A DNA stretch of 64,000 bases from Microbispora sp. H11081 (GCF_012999535.1 NZ_JABBWV010000004.1:124001-188000); one strand, 5' to 3'. Shown: positions 52,093 through 61,018, numbered from the stretch's first letter. A program made the numbers and translations. Notes: a model not told the origin generated them from the sequence alone.

Positions 52093-54969
52093 ATGCATGA
52101 GGACTTGCGAGAAGCGCGTGACAGCTGGATCGACCTGCTCGCGACGCAGATCTCTACTCGCTGGCTCCCTCGGGTAGGGATGTGCGCAGATCAGCTGCTG
52201 CCTTCTTGGGTGGCGCAGGATACACTGACACTTTCGATGTTGGCATCTAGCGTCGCTGTCGAAGATGTCATGGCGCGTCCGCCTGAGGCGATCGCGCAAC
52301 GGCTTAAGGAAACTGGCCTTGTCCTCCCAGGTGTTTCTCCATTTCTGATTATTGACGAATTGGTGCTGCCTGTTATTAGGCAATTACGGCTTCATGGTGC
52401 GCCCTGGCGTCGTTGGTGGGATGTAGGGGCCCTACACGTATTGCTCGTCGAATTGTGGGCGGGGCGTCGTCGAGAGCAGTGCAGTGCAGATCAAGTGAGG
52501 GAAGAACTTGGGACAATCTGGCAAATTCCCGATGAGCAGCTAGCAACAGTTTTGGGTAATCTTGCTGATCCTTTCGTTCACCTGCCGGCGGACCTGCTAT
52601 GGGAGTCCAGGAGTGGCATTGCCGCACAACTCTTTCAAAATCTCGTGAGACTGGGAAAGATCAGTCTAGCGACGGACGTAGACATTATCCGTGCTTGCCC
52701 AGCACTCGCTGACAGGCTAGAGCTTGTCGAGATCGCGCTACGGTATCGACGCCGTGTTGATCTGGAAATCGCTCTGCGGCAGGTGCGGGACACTCCTGCC
52801 GCAGACGAAGCCGCACTCCGCCTCGATTTGAAAACCTGGGATGAGCAGTTCGGTCTTCTCCTGCAGAGCTTAACCGCGCACGAGGTGGGCCTGCTGGCGA
52901 CACCTGATCAAGACGAACTATATAAAGATGAATGCCTCATAGTAGGACAGGGGCTGTACGAACTCTGGTTACAACAAGACGATTCACTTCCATCGGAGCT
53001 TGTGCCTGGACGAGATGCCCCCGCACCAGGATGGATGCTCGATGAAATCGTTACTGGCGGCGCGCGCTCGTTCCGTACCAATGTGGGCCCACACCCGGTG
53101 TGGCTGGCCACCGCAGATACTCCTGAGATTCTGACGGCGATGCGTGCCCTGACAATACCGGGAAGCGCGTACGGGATCAGGTGCGCCATAGAGGACAACG
53201 AAGTGGTGGTTCGGCTGGTGTTGCCGCTCCCCCCCGAGGATTCAGGTCCTCCCATGGAGGTCCCCTATTCCTACCCGTTGGATACGGTCAATTCTGCCTG
53301 GCAACTGGTGCATCTAGCGGCGGTAGAATATGTGCGCCTCACGGTGCTGAGTCTCCAAGGCGACGGTGAGCTCCGAGTGCAGGGAACTGTGCCCATTCAG
53401 CTTCCACCAGCCGTGTGCGACAAGCTGACAGCAGCCGGTGTCCAGGCGCTCCGTCGCCTCGTTGGAAACGAGACCCGGCAGATCCCGTGGCGTCGTTCCA
53501 TGGAGGGATTAGACAGGGCAGCCCAAGCGGCGTTTCACGGCAATGAAATTGCCAAGGGCGAAGAGCTCCGGGAGGAGTTTGCCATTCTGGATCCACAACC
53601 CTCGCCTGCGTGGGAAGCGTTCATATCGGCCGCCCGCCGACTTGCCCACATCAGGGCTCGCCACGCTGTTGCCGTGCTTGATGGACTTCCAGAACTATCG
53701 CTGAGGTCCGCCGTTGATCGGGCCGTCGAGGACCGGCAACGCCATCTGGAGATTGCACGCGCTGACTTCCGCAATGGAAAGAACCAGCGGCGCCTAGATG
53801 AGGAGGACCAAGTCGTTGAGGCATTGCGCGATGATGGAAGCGCGTTTGTGCATCTATTCACCAAAAACGATCGTTTGTCGTCAGTCATCGCATGGCTCCA
53901 GAATGGCTCGCCGCATTATGAGCTGCAGCCCTACAGCGACATTGCAGCAGAGTGGGTCACTGCTGTAGCATCCAGATGGGTACGATCTCCACATGTGTCA
54001 ATGCTAGATGGAGATAAGGACGATCTGCTCCAACTATTGGCTGCCGCATCTAAGCTCCTCCAGCCGATTGCAGAAAGACTGATTGAGTTAAGAACTCGCC
54101 GCCTATTCCTCAGCCCGACTCCTCCGCTGGACCTGCTTCCCCTCCATGCTGTTCCTGTAGAATTCGACGACGGTCCCACAATGCTCTGTGATGCTTTCGA
54201 GAATGTCGTCTACATGCCAAGCGCGCGGATCCTGAGGGCCATCGGACAATCTGTAAGGCGTCCAGCATCCTGTCCCGCGCTCGTCGTAGCACACACCGGT
54301 AGCGGCATATTGGGAGCCGGTGCCAGCCGTAGCGCCCTTACCGAAGCCGAGATGGTCGCTGATATCTACCGTGGATCCATCCAACTCTCGGAGGCGGCCG
54401 CTACACCCGGCGCGGTACTGGCGGTCATGATGACGGCTCGTATTGTCCACATTACCTGTCATGGCCACATTCATTCGAATCGTTGGGCATCCGGCGTCAT
54501 ATTGCACGGTGAGACGTTGGGTGAAGCGACGCTCACCACGAGCAAGATCTTGGCAGACGCTGATCTCTCTGCAGTCGATCTTGTAGTTCTCAACGCCTGC
54601 AGAACGGGCACCCACGAATCTGCCGCTCGTACAGTGCAGACCCTCCGGGGGGTCGAGTCGGCATTTCTCGCTCGGGGTGCCAAATCGGTGATATCTACCT
54701 TATGGGAGATAACCAATCTCCACTCATTGGTGTTCTCGGCTTTGCTGCACACGCGGCTGGAAGTGGGGGGTTCCGTAAACGAGGCGTACCGCGATACGAC
54801 TGACTTCCTGCGTTGGGGCCGGTGGCGTTCTGATTCCCGCACGGATGTCGATGAGGTAGCAATGGGACGGCTCGACCGAGTCTTTCCAGAATGGCGCCAC
54901 TATCTCATTCGGCAGGCTGAGGATGATCCCCTATTCTGGGCGGCGTTCAAATTCACCGGAGCTACCTGA
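52093..54969 (+). CDS. CHAT-domain (caspase-like) protease
   Basis: 958 aa. The C-terminal about 300 residues form a CHAT domain with the catalytic pair His790 (IVHITCHGH) and Cys836 (LVVLNACRTG), followed by VESAFLARGAKSVISTLWEI typical of the family. The N-terminal 650 residues are helical and Trp-rich without recognised repeats, and could be a sensor. CHAT proteases act in programmed cell death and antiviral circuits, usually cleaving a partner protein. GC content is clearly lower than in the backbone, so it was acquired with the island. ATG 52093 has AGAGGTGA about ten bases upstream. No gasdermin-like gene is visible; the divergent DUF6338 protein is the nearest membrane candidate partner. 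Confidence 0.87.
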   Translation: MHEDLREARDSWIDLLATQISTRWLPRVGMCADQLLPSWVAQDTLTLSMLASSVAVEDVMARPPEAIAQRLKETGLVLPGVSPFLIIDELVLPVIRQLRLHGAPWRRWWDVGALHVLLVELWAGRRREQCSADQVREELGTIWQIPDEQLATVLGNLADPFVHLPADLLWESRSGIAAQLFQNLVRLGKISLATDVDIIRACPALADRLELVEIALRYRRRVDLEIALRQVRDTPAADEAALRLDLKTWDEQFGLLLQSLTAHEVGLLATPDQDELYKDECLIVGQGLYELWLQQDDSLPSELVPGRDAPAPGWMLDEIVTGGARSFRTNVGPHPVWLATADTPEILTAMRALTIPGSAYGIRCAIEDNEVVVRLVLPLPPEDSGPPMEVPYSYPLDTVNSAWQLVHLAAVEYVRLTVLSLQGDGELRVQGTVPIQLPPAVCDKLTAAGVQALRRLVGNETRQIPWRRSMEGLDRAAQAAFHGNEIAKGEELREEFAILDPQPSPAWEAFISAARRLAHIRARHAVAVLDGLPELSLRSAVDRAVEDRQRHLEIARADFRNGKNQRRLDEEDQVVEALRDDGSAFVHLFTKNDRLSSVIAWLQNGSPHYELQPYSDIAAEWVTAVASRWVRSPHVSMLDGDKDDLLQLLAAASKLLQPIAERLIELRTRRLFLSPTPPLDLLPLHAVPVEFDDGPTMLCDAFENVVYMPSARILRAIGQSVRRPASCPALVVAHTGSGILGAGASRSALTEAEMVADIYRGSIQLSEAAATPGAVLAVMMTARIVHITCHGHIHSNRWASGVILHGETLGEATLTTSKILADADLSAVDLVVLNACRTGTHESAARTVQTLRGVESAFLARGAKSVISTLWEITNLHSLVFSALLHTRLEVGGSVNEAYRDTTDFLRWGRWRSDSRTDVDEVAMGRLDRVFPEWRHYLIRQAEDDPLFWAAFKFTGAT

Positions 54970-55139
54970 GTCTGTCGACATCCTGGGTCCTTCATTCAAC
55001 TCCTGGACTAGTTTAGGACTCTGCTTAGCTGTTCGCCGTCAGAGATATCGCCAATCCTGATGACCCCACGCAACTTGTACCTGGCTGGGATGTCACGGAT
55101 GCTACTCCAGTACGCCGACTGGTACGGTATGCCGCTGAA

Positions 55140-55481
55140 TCAGTTGGCACCGGGGAATGCATTGTTGCAGTCTTCGCATCGTCGTTCGGCGTACCTGTCT
55201 AGGTTCCCACTCTCAGCCCATGCTGGATTATTTGGGCTAATGTTGGTCCAGAGGCCTGGACGAGGTTGGCGAATCCGCCCCCAGTCGGTCTCCATGATTT
55301 CTGGTGTGGCGGTGTGATTACAGCCGTCTGGCAAGTGTGCGTACCGCTTGGGTGAGATGAGGATTTCAAAGGGGACGAACATCCTCGCCGGTGCACCTGA
55401 GCAGGAGCAACCTAGGCCCACGGGGAGATCGCACCGTTCGCAGCGTGTTTCTGTCACGCGCACATTATTGGCGACCCGCAT
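55140..55481 (-). CDS. Small zinc-ribbon-like hypothetical protein
   Basis: 113 aa with three Cys pairs: CERCDLPVGLGCSC near the N-terminus and CEDCNNAF near the C-terminus, suited to one or two zinc sites. The middle part (FVPFEILISPKRYAHLPDGC) is globular in character. ATG 55481 lacks a ribosome site and an internal GTG may be the start. Composition matches the lower-GC CHAT segment. Family not recognised. Confidence 0.5.
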   Translation of the reverse strand: MRVANNVRVTETRCERCDLPVGLGCSCSGAPARMFVPFEILISPKRYAHLPDGCNHTATPEIMETDWGRIRQPRPGLWTNISPNNPAWAESGNLDRYAERRCEDCNNAFPGAN

Positions 55482-55638
55482 GAGCTTTGGTAGTCGGGAG
55501 CTGTAGAACGCGCTGGCCGAGGTGTCCGAGCTCTATCGACGTGCCTCGCTGGGGACGGGACTGTTGATGGCTGTCGTGTGGTTGTCCTGATCATTTTTCC
55601 CTTGGCGGGGTGGCGCCTCGGGCCGTAGCATCCCTCCT

Positions 55639-56196
55639 GTGACGACAGCCGACACCTTCTACACCTTCTGCAGGACGGTCGAAGCACGTTCGCAGGAGCA
55701 TCACCAAGCCATGGACGTCGCGCTGGAACGGGGCTGGTGGGCGATCGCCGGCAGCGTGCTGCGCATGGAGCTGGACTCGATGATCCGCGTCATCTATCTA
55801 CTCCACAATCCGGATGTGCGAGACCGTACTCTGGCGTCCTGCGTTGCCGGCAAGGGATTTAAGAACGACCGGGGCCGCATCGCTGATCAGAAGATGATCG
55901 AGGTCGCTACCGGTACCAACGGCTGGGTAGATGCCGTGTATAAGTTCGGGAACAAGTTCGTGCACCTGACCGACGCGCACGACTATGCAGAAGTAGATCC
56001 GTTCCAGGTGTACGAGCACAGGGATGAGGTCATCAAGTACCTCAACAAGTATCACCAAGGCAAGGTGCCCGGTCGGCCGCTGGACGACAGCTCCACGTTG
56101 CGCGACATCGCCGCGTATACCCCGCACGTGCTAAACAAGATCACCTCGAACCTGAACGGATACATCGAGCGTCTGCACGCAGAGGTACCGAACTAA
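55639..56196 (+). CDS. Hypothetical protein
   Basis: 185 aa, soluble and helical (VALERGWWAIAGSVLRMELD, SMIRVIYLLHNPDVRDRTL, NGWVDAVYKFGNKFVHLTDA). The FVHLT and central helices resemble HEPN-like or SLATT-free accessory proteins in shape only; no motif supports a function. GTG 55639. Coding character and codon use are good. Last intact gene before the right end of the island. Confidence 0.65.
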   Translation: MTTADTFYTFCRTVEARSQEHHQAMDVALERGWWAIAGSVLRMELDSMIRVIYLLHNPDVRDRTLASCVAGKGFKNDRGRIADQKMIEVATGTNGWVDAVYKFGNKFVHLTDAHDYAEVDPFQVYEHRDEVIKYLNKYHQGKVPGRPLDDSSTLRDIAAYTPHVLNKITSNLNGYIERLHAEVPN

Positions 56197-56248
56197 ATGC
56201 GTCTTGTCAGGTAGCTGACGAGGGCTGATCTATGCGGTACGACCGTGT

Positions 56249-56548
56249 GTGCGGTATGCACGGGGCGGTGGCTTTACCCCTCAGGAGCAGCAGCGCCGAG
56301 AGGTGGTAAGGCTGCGGGCAGCCGAGATGTTCGAACAGCGGGACACTACGGCGGCGGTAATCCGTGCGCCGCCGCGTCATCGAACGGTCGGTGGAGCGTG
56401 GCGGCGCTCCGGGCGGGAAGGCGGCACAGCGGTGCTGGCCTCCAAGGGCCCACCATTGCTGCCCAAGCTGAGCCCCGCGCAATTCGCCCGGCTGGAGGCT
56501 GACCTGGAGCGCGGTCCGCTCGCGCATGGCTTCGCCGACCAGCGTTGA
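56249..56548 (+). pseudogene. N-terminal fragment of an IS630-family transposase
   Basis: Reads VRYARGGGFTPQEQQRREVV and RLRAAEMFEQ, then a shifted stretch, then ASKGPPLLPKLSPAQFARLE and ADLERGPLAHGFADQR. This is the helix-turn-helix start of IS630-type transposases with a disrupted recognition helix. The catalytic domain is absent. Confidence 0.75.
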
Positions 56549-56616
56549 ACGCTGAGGCGTACTGGCCTGGCCATCACAGCGTGAGTCGACATCACGAATC
56601 AAAGATCAGTACCTGG

Positions 56617-56644
56617 AAGGGCCTCGGGCTATCCCGGGGCCTTT
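56617..56644. terminator. Hairpin near the right end of the island
   Basis: 12-bp stem with two G-U pairs (56617-56628 with 56633-56644), 4-nt loop CTAT, ending in TTT. Sequence is closely similar to the hairpin at 51044-51074. The rest of 56549-56804 contains arm sequence and no gene. Confidence 0.65.
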
Positions 56645-56804
56645 CTGCATGCGCGGCCTGACCTGGGGAAACGCCTGTATGATCATTTCGCGTATATTTC
56701 GCGATCACTGACATGTAGCTGCCTACGGCTGCATCTCGCTGCGCATGATCGCCGGGCGGCTACAGAGAAACCCCAGGTGATGGGCTGTTTGGGCTGATCA
56801 AAGA

Positions 56805-56851
56805 GTGCCCCCGGCAGGATTCGAACCTGCGGCACCCGCTTTAGGAGAGCG
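56805..56851. repeat. Right attachment-site copy inside tRNA-Arg(CCT)
   Basis: 47 bp identical to 33861-33907. It overlaps the 3' two thirds of the intact tRNA gene, so integration at this side kept the tRNA functional. Confidence 0.9.
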
Positions 56852-56878
56852 GTGCTCTATCCCCTGAGCTACGGAGGC
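56806..56878 (-). tRNA. tRNA-Arg (anticodon CCT)
   Basis: 73-nt cloverleaf: acceptor GCCTCCG/CGGGGGC with discriminator A, D arm GCTC/GAGC, anticodon stem CCGCT/AGCGG with loop CTCCTAA, T arm GCAGG/CCTGC with TTCGAAT. CCA is not encoded. It decodes AGG and is the integration target of the island. Confidence 0.96.
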
Positions 56879-57037
56879 GTGACGTGCATCAGTAAGCCTA
56901 GCGAAAGGTTGGGCCCGCTCGCGCCTCCACCGGGGGTGTCGTTTTCGAGTCCCCGGGTCACCGGCAGGCTGACCTGCGGTAAAGGCATGGCAAGTCCTCG
57001 TACGGCGGCTTGGGCGGGCCGGTTACCGTCGCTGGCC

Positions 57038-57607
57038 GTGACCGTAACGCGACATGGGTCCGCGCCTGGGCTGCGATCGATGGTGCTCCTCGTGGCGCTG
57101 ATCGCGCCGGTGGTCCTGGCCTCGGGCATGCTCATGGCGGACTACACCGGCTACGGGGAGCGGGCCCGGGGCGATTTCGTCTCGGACGCGGCCGTACGGG
57201 CGGAACCGGCCGGGATGCCGGGTGAGGGGCGTGCCGGAGTCCGGCCACCTGCGGGGACGCCGGGCGCGCAGCCGACTGCGGGGGCCAGTCCAGAAGCCCC
57301 GGAAGCCCCAAGGATCGCCGTGGTTCCGATGGCCCGGGTCGTGCGGGAGCCCCTGCTGGATCCGACACCGGTGCCCGAGCCGACTGGTCCCGCTCGTCTC
57401 TACGAGCGGCTCGTACGGATTCTTCCGGTCGTCCGGCCCGTCCGTGAGGTCGTCATCCAGGGGAACGCACCGGCGGCGCGGCGTCCGGCGGAGGCGAAGC
57501 CATCGCCTCGCGAGGAGACGACCTTCACGTGCGCGCCCGAGTGGCGGGACACCTGGCTGTGGGAGCTCTGCCAGGAGCAACAGGCTCGACCTGATGGAGG
57601 GGAATGA
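57038..57607 (+). CDS. Membrane-anchored hypothetical protein
   Basis: 189 aa from GTG 57038. One hydrophobic helix (SMVLLVALIAPVVLASGMLM) is followed by an extracytoplasmic Pro/Ala-rich region and a small C-terminal block with two cysteines (TFTCAPEWRDTWLWELCQEQ). No family recognised. The start is uncertain: ATG 56987 and ATG 57077 are in frame and none of the candidates has a clear ribosome site. Confidence 0.55.
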   Translation: MTVTRHGSAPGLRSMVLLVALIAPVVLASGMLMADYTGYGERARGDFVSDAAVRAEPAGMPGEGRAGVRPPAGTPGAQPTAGASPEAPEAPRIAVVPMARVVREPLLDPTPVPEPTGPARLYERLVRILPVVRPVREVVIQGNAPAARRPAEAKPSPREETTFTCAPEWRDTWLWELCQEQQARPDGGE

Positions 57608-57736
57608 GCGGGAATCGTGCAAACGCGACGCGACCGGTCGATAGCGCTTGTGCGAACCGAGGCTCGGGCACACGGGGCGCTGTAGTAACGTGCCTCCCTA
57701 ATCCAGGTCACGAGTTCGCAAACGGGGGAGTCGATC

Positions 57737-58840
57737 GTGTCATCTCCTCGATCAGCCAGGCTGATCGCGGTCGTCACGGTGATGACTTCGCTGGCCGTCT
57801 CCGGGCCGTACGCCACGGCCTCGGCAGACGCCACGACCACCGCGAAAGAGTCCGCCCTGGCCGGTGAGCTCTCCAAGGAGCCCACCACGCTGACCGAGCT
57901 GCGGCGCGAGGCCCAGAAGGCGTACAAGTCCATTGAGGACGCGAACAGGGCGCTGGTGGCGCGCCAGAAGAAGTTCGGCGCCGTGGAGAAGGAACTGGCG
58001 GCCAAGCTCGAAAGCCTCCAGGAGGCCACGGCGCAGATCAACAAGATGCGCAAGCCGCTGTCCGATCTGGCGTCGTCGCTGTACCAGGACCCGTCCGTCG
58101 ACGGGCTCAGCCCGTTCTTCAGGGCGGGGGGCGGTACGGACACGCTGCGGAGGATCGCCGACCTCGATCACATGGTCGCCGGGCGCAACAACGTGCTCGG
58201 CGACGCGATCAAGCTGCTGGAGCGGCAGCGGCAGCTCGCCCAGGAGGCTCAGGAGCTCCGGGCGGCGAGCCTGCTGCAGGAGGCGCAGCTGAGCGCCGAG
58301 GTGACCGCTCTGCGCAAGCGCTCGTCCGCCCTGGTCCGCTCCCTCACCAAAGCGCTGATCAAGCTCGGCGTGAAGATCGGCGACGGGACCCAGGGAGCCG
58401 GCGGATGCGACCCCACCAGGATCACCCAGGCCGAGCAGTACCCGAACGGCCTGCTGCCCAAGAGCATCCTGTGTCCCCTGCCGCAGGGGGGAGAGACGCT
58501 GCGGGCGGACGCGGCGATCGCCTTCGCCGATATGAACATCGCCTACAAGAAGCGGTTCGGCACCTCGATGTGCATCTCCGACAGCTACCGGAGCCTGGGC
58601 GAGCAGCAGTCGGTCTACTATCGGCGGCCCGGTTTCGCCGCCACGCCTGGCAAGAGCAACCACGGGCTGGGGCTCGCCGTCGACCTGTGCGGCGGTGTGC
58701 AGAACTTCCGCTCCGTGCAGTTCAACTGGCTGGAGGCCAACAGCAAGCGGTTCGGCTGGTTCCACCCCGACTGGGCCTACAGCAGCCCCTTCGAGCCCTG
58801 GCACTGGGAGTACGACCCCAAGCTCGGCTCACTCCTGTGA
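57737..58840 (+). CDS. Secreted coiled-coil protein with VanY-type D,D-carboxypeptidase domain
   Basis: 367 aa. Signal peptide (RLIAVVTVMTSLAVSGPYAT, cleavage after ASA near 30), a coiled coil of about 180 residues (LTELRREAQKAYKSIEDANR onward) and a C-terminal peptidase M15/VanY domain with SDSYRSLGEQQ, the zinc motif SNHGLGLAVDLCGG (H and D ligands) and EPWHWEY (third ligand). It trims peptidoglycan stem peptides; the coiled coil may be a scaffold as in NlpC/P60-type RipA proteins. GTG 57737 has GGGGGAG six bases upstream. Confidence 0.92.
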   Translation: MSSPRSARLIAVVTVMTSLAVSGPYATASADATTTAKESALAGELSKEPTTLTELRREAQKAYKSIEDANRALVARQKKFGAVEKELAAKLESLQEATAQINKMRKPLSDLASSLYQDPSVDGLSPFFRAGGGTDTLRRIADLDHMVAGRNNVLGDAIKLLERQRQLAQEAQELRAASLLQEAQLSAEVTALRKRSSALVRSLTKALIKLGVKIGDGTQGAGGCDPTRITQAEQYPNGLLPKSILCPLPQGGETLRADAAIAFADMNIAYKKRFGTSMCISDSYRSLGEQQSVYYRRPGFAATPGKSNHGLGLAVDLCGGVQNFRSVQFNWLEANSKRFGWFHPDWAYSSPFEPWHWEYDPKLGSLL

Positions 58841-58864
58841 CCCGGCCCGCGCCGGCCATCGGGG

Positions 58865-59494
58865 TCAGCGCGGGTGGATGGTGACGAAGAGCCTGCCCTG
58901 CGCCTGCGCCTGGGCGAGCAGCGCCGCCTCGCCGGGGGTCGTGGCGAGCACGAGGAGCGCGCCGCCGTCCGTACGGCCGGGCGGCCGCGCGATCACCCGC
59001 ACCTCCTGGGCGATGGTCCTGGCCTGGAACGGCCCGTCCTCGAAGGCCGCGAGGACGTCGATCACGTCGCCGGGAGACAGCAGCCGGGCGGCGTCGGGGT
59101 CGGCGATCCGTATCGGCGTCGCGACCAGTCCCGCCACCCCGCCCGCGGACTGTCCGGCCGGCGCCCGTACGGCGAGGGCCTGACGGAACAGGCCGGGGCC
59201 GAGCAGTCGCACGTCGGTGAGCGGCTCACCCCGGCGCAGCGCACCGGACACCACGCGGCCGACCACCGGAGCGCCTGGCGCGTACGCCCCGGCGGGCACC
59301 GCGTCGGGCGGCAGCCGTACGACCATGACGTCGGCGGGGGCCAGCCGGCCACCGGGGACGTCACGGGCGGCGGCGAGGACCTCCACGCCGCCGGGGGCCC
59401 GGACGGCGAGCAGCACGCAGGCCACCGCCAGACCGGCGAGCCCGGCGGCGATCGGGCGGCGACGCCGCGCCGCCAGGCGCCTCACGCCGCGCAT
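58865..59494 (-). CDS. SAF-domain protein (CpaB/RcpC-like)
   Basis: 209 aa. One transmembrane helix after a basic start (RRPIAAGLAGLAVACVLLAV), a SAF domain (VEVLAAARDVPGGRLAPADV, SGALRRGEPLTDVRLLG) and an RcpC/CpaB-like C-terminal part (LLSPGDVIDVLAAFEDG). CpaB proteins belong to Flp/Tad pilus export systems, but no pilus genes lie nearby, and stand-alone forms are common in actinomycetes. ATG 59494 has GAGG five bases upstream. The upstream DNA is a 21-bp repeat array. Confidence 0.8.
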   Translation of the reverse strand: MRGVRRLAARRRRPIAAGLAGLAVACVLLAVRAPGGVEVLAAARDVPGGRLAPADVMVVRLPPDAVPAGAYAPGAPVVGRVVSGALRRGEPLTDVRLLGPGLFRQALAVRAPAGQSAGGVAGLVATPIRIADPDAARLLSPGDVIDVLAAFEDGPFQARTIAQEVRVIARPPGRTDGGALLVLATTPGEAALLAQAQAQGRLFVTIHPR

Positions 59495-59574
59495 CGCAGC
59501 CTCAACCCCGCGCTTCGCGGCCTCAACCCCGCGCTTCGCGGCCTGGCCATCGCGTATCGCGGCCTCGTCCCCGC
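59491..59574. repeat. Four 21-bp tandem repeats over the SAF gene start
   Basis: Units at 59491, 59512, 59533 and 59554, 21 bp each; the middle two begin with the same 12 bases. Read on the minus strand most units contain GTTGAGGC-type sequence, so the functional ribosome site of the SAF gene is one copy within the array. Confidence 0.75.
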
Positions 59575-59672
59575 CCCGGCATGGGTTCCGGCCGTTCCCT
59601 CGGAGGTCGCACGTCGTCGGCCGTCCGCGATCGGGGCGCGTCGATGACGGGTCGTGGCACGCATCGGTGATC

Positions 59673-60479
59673 TCAGGGAAGCGTGATCGGCAGTTCGATG
59701 CCGTCGAGGGCGGCGGCGCAGGAGCAGACGCGCTCCTGCGGCAGGGCCTCGACGACCTGGGCGACCAGGGCCCGCATCCGCTCGACGTTGGCGGCGAAGA
59801 AGGCCAGGACCTCCTCGTGGGTGACCCCCTCGCCGGCCTCCACACCGGCGTCGTGGTCGGTCACGAGGGCGAGCGTCGTGTAGCAGAGGGCGAGCTCACG
59901 GGCGAGGACGGCCTCGGGGTGCCCGGTCATGCCGATGATCGACCAGCCGGCGCCCGCGAACCACTTCGACTCGGCCCGGGTGGAGAAGCGGGGCCCCTGG
60001 ACCACGACCAGGGTGCCGCCGTCGACCGTGTCCCAGCCCGTCTCGCCCGCCGTGGCGACGGCCGCCGCCCGGCCCGAGGGGCAGTACGGGTCGGAGAACG
60101 AGACGTGGACGGCCCCGCCGGTGTCGAAGTAGGTCTGCTCACGCCCCTGGGTGCGGTCCACGAGCTGGTCGGGGATCACGAGGGCGCCGGGGCCGATCTC
60201 CGGGCGCAGGGACCCGACCGCGCTGGGCGCGAGAACCTGGCGGACGCCGAGGGACCGCAGAGCCCACATGTTCGCCCGATAGGGGATGCGGTGGGGAGGG
60301 AAGGTGTGGCCGCGGCCGTGCCGGGGGACGAACGCGACCGTCCGCTCGCCGATGCGGCCCACGGTGATCAAGTCACTGGGCGGGCCGTACGGCGTCGTCA
60401 CGTCGACCTCTTCGGCGTCCTCCAGCAGGGAGTAGAACCCAGAACCGCCGATGACCCCGATGTCTGCTCGATTGACCAT
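59673..60479 (-). CDS. mtnP: S-methyl-5'-thioadenosine phosphorylase
   Basis: 268 aa PNP/MTAP family. Phosphate-binding GGSGFYSLLE and PRHGRGHTFPPHRIPYRANM, purine-site VQGPRFSTRAESKWF, and GMTGHPEAVLARELALCY (the family has GMTxxPE). VTDHDAG completes the base pocket. It splits methylthioadenosine into adenine and methylthioribose-1-phosphate in methionine salvage. Some residues at the substrate site fit bacterial MTAP rather than PNP. ATG 60479 is 62 bp after the FmdB-type gene on the same strand. Confidence 0.9.
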   Translation of the reverse strand: MVNRADIGVIGGSGFYSLLEDAEEVDVTTPYGPPSDLITVGRIGERTVAFVPRHGRGHTFPPHRIPYRANMWALRSLGVRQVLAPSAVGSLRPEIGPGALVIPDQLVDRTQGREQTYFDTGGAVHVSFSDPYCPSGRAAAVATAGETGWDTVDGGTLVVVQGPRFSTRAESKWFAGAGWSIIGMTGHPEAVLARELALCYTTLALVTDHDAGVEAGEGVTHEEVLAFFAANVERMRALVAQVVEALPQERVCSCAAALDGIELPITLP

Positions 60480-60541
60480 GGGCAGACCCTAGCGAACGGC
60501 TTCGTGCCCCCGCCGCGTCTCGCCGGCCCCTGTGGATAACC

Positions 60542-60898
60542 TCAGGCGGCGGCGGTGGAGCCGGACGACGAGGTGCTGGACGAGGACGTGCTCGACGTGC
60601 TCGACGAGCTCGTGGAGGCGGCCGCGGTCTCCTTCTTGCCCGAGTCGCCGGCCTTGCCCGAGTCGCCGGACGACTTCGAGGACGACGACGTGGTGCTGGC
60701 CGCGGTCGACGACGAGCTCGAAGAACGGCTGTCGGTCCGGTAGAAGCCGGACCCCTTGAACACGATGCCGACGGCGGAGAACACCTTGCGCAGCTTGCCC
60801 TGGCAGGCCGGGCACTCCGTGAGCGGGTCGTCAGAGAACTTCTGAACGGCCTCCAGCTGCTCACCGCAAGCGGTACAGGCGTACTGGTAGGTAGGCAC
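60542..60898 (-). CDS. FmdB-type zinc ribbon protein
   Basis: 118 aa. N-terminal zinc ribbon with CTACG and CPACQ pairs (MPTYQYACTACGEQLEAVQK form), then KGSGFYRTD typical of the family. The second half is a Ser/Thr/Ala low-complexity tail of about 60 residues, also common in actinobacterial members. Role is probably regulatory or in metal handling. GTG 60898 has GGAGG five bases upstream. Confidence 0.88.
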   Translation of the reverse strand: MPTYQYACTACGEQLEAVQKFSDDPLTECPACQGKLRKVFSAVGIVFKGSGFYRTDSRSSSSSSTAASTTSSSSKSSGDSGKAGDSGKKETAAASTSSSSTSSTSSSSTSSSGSTAAA

Positions 60899-61018
60899 TC
60901 GCTCCTCCTGAGGACTGGCACTCGACCGGGTCGATTGCTAATCGTACGCAACCAACAAGCGCAAACGCCACTCCAGGCATGTTTATTGCCCCGGGGTGTC
61001 CCTTTCCCCCAGGCCTGT

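Noticed and set aside
52093..54969. Gasdermin-CHAT cell-death pair
   Set aside because: No gasdermin-like gene was recognised next to the protease; only DUF6338 and small proteins are present.
59491..59574. CRISPR-like or minisatellite origin (iterons)
   Set aside because: 21-bp units are contiguous without spacers, unlike CRISPR, and there is no replication gene or AT-rich region nearby to support iterons.
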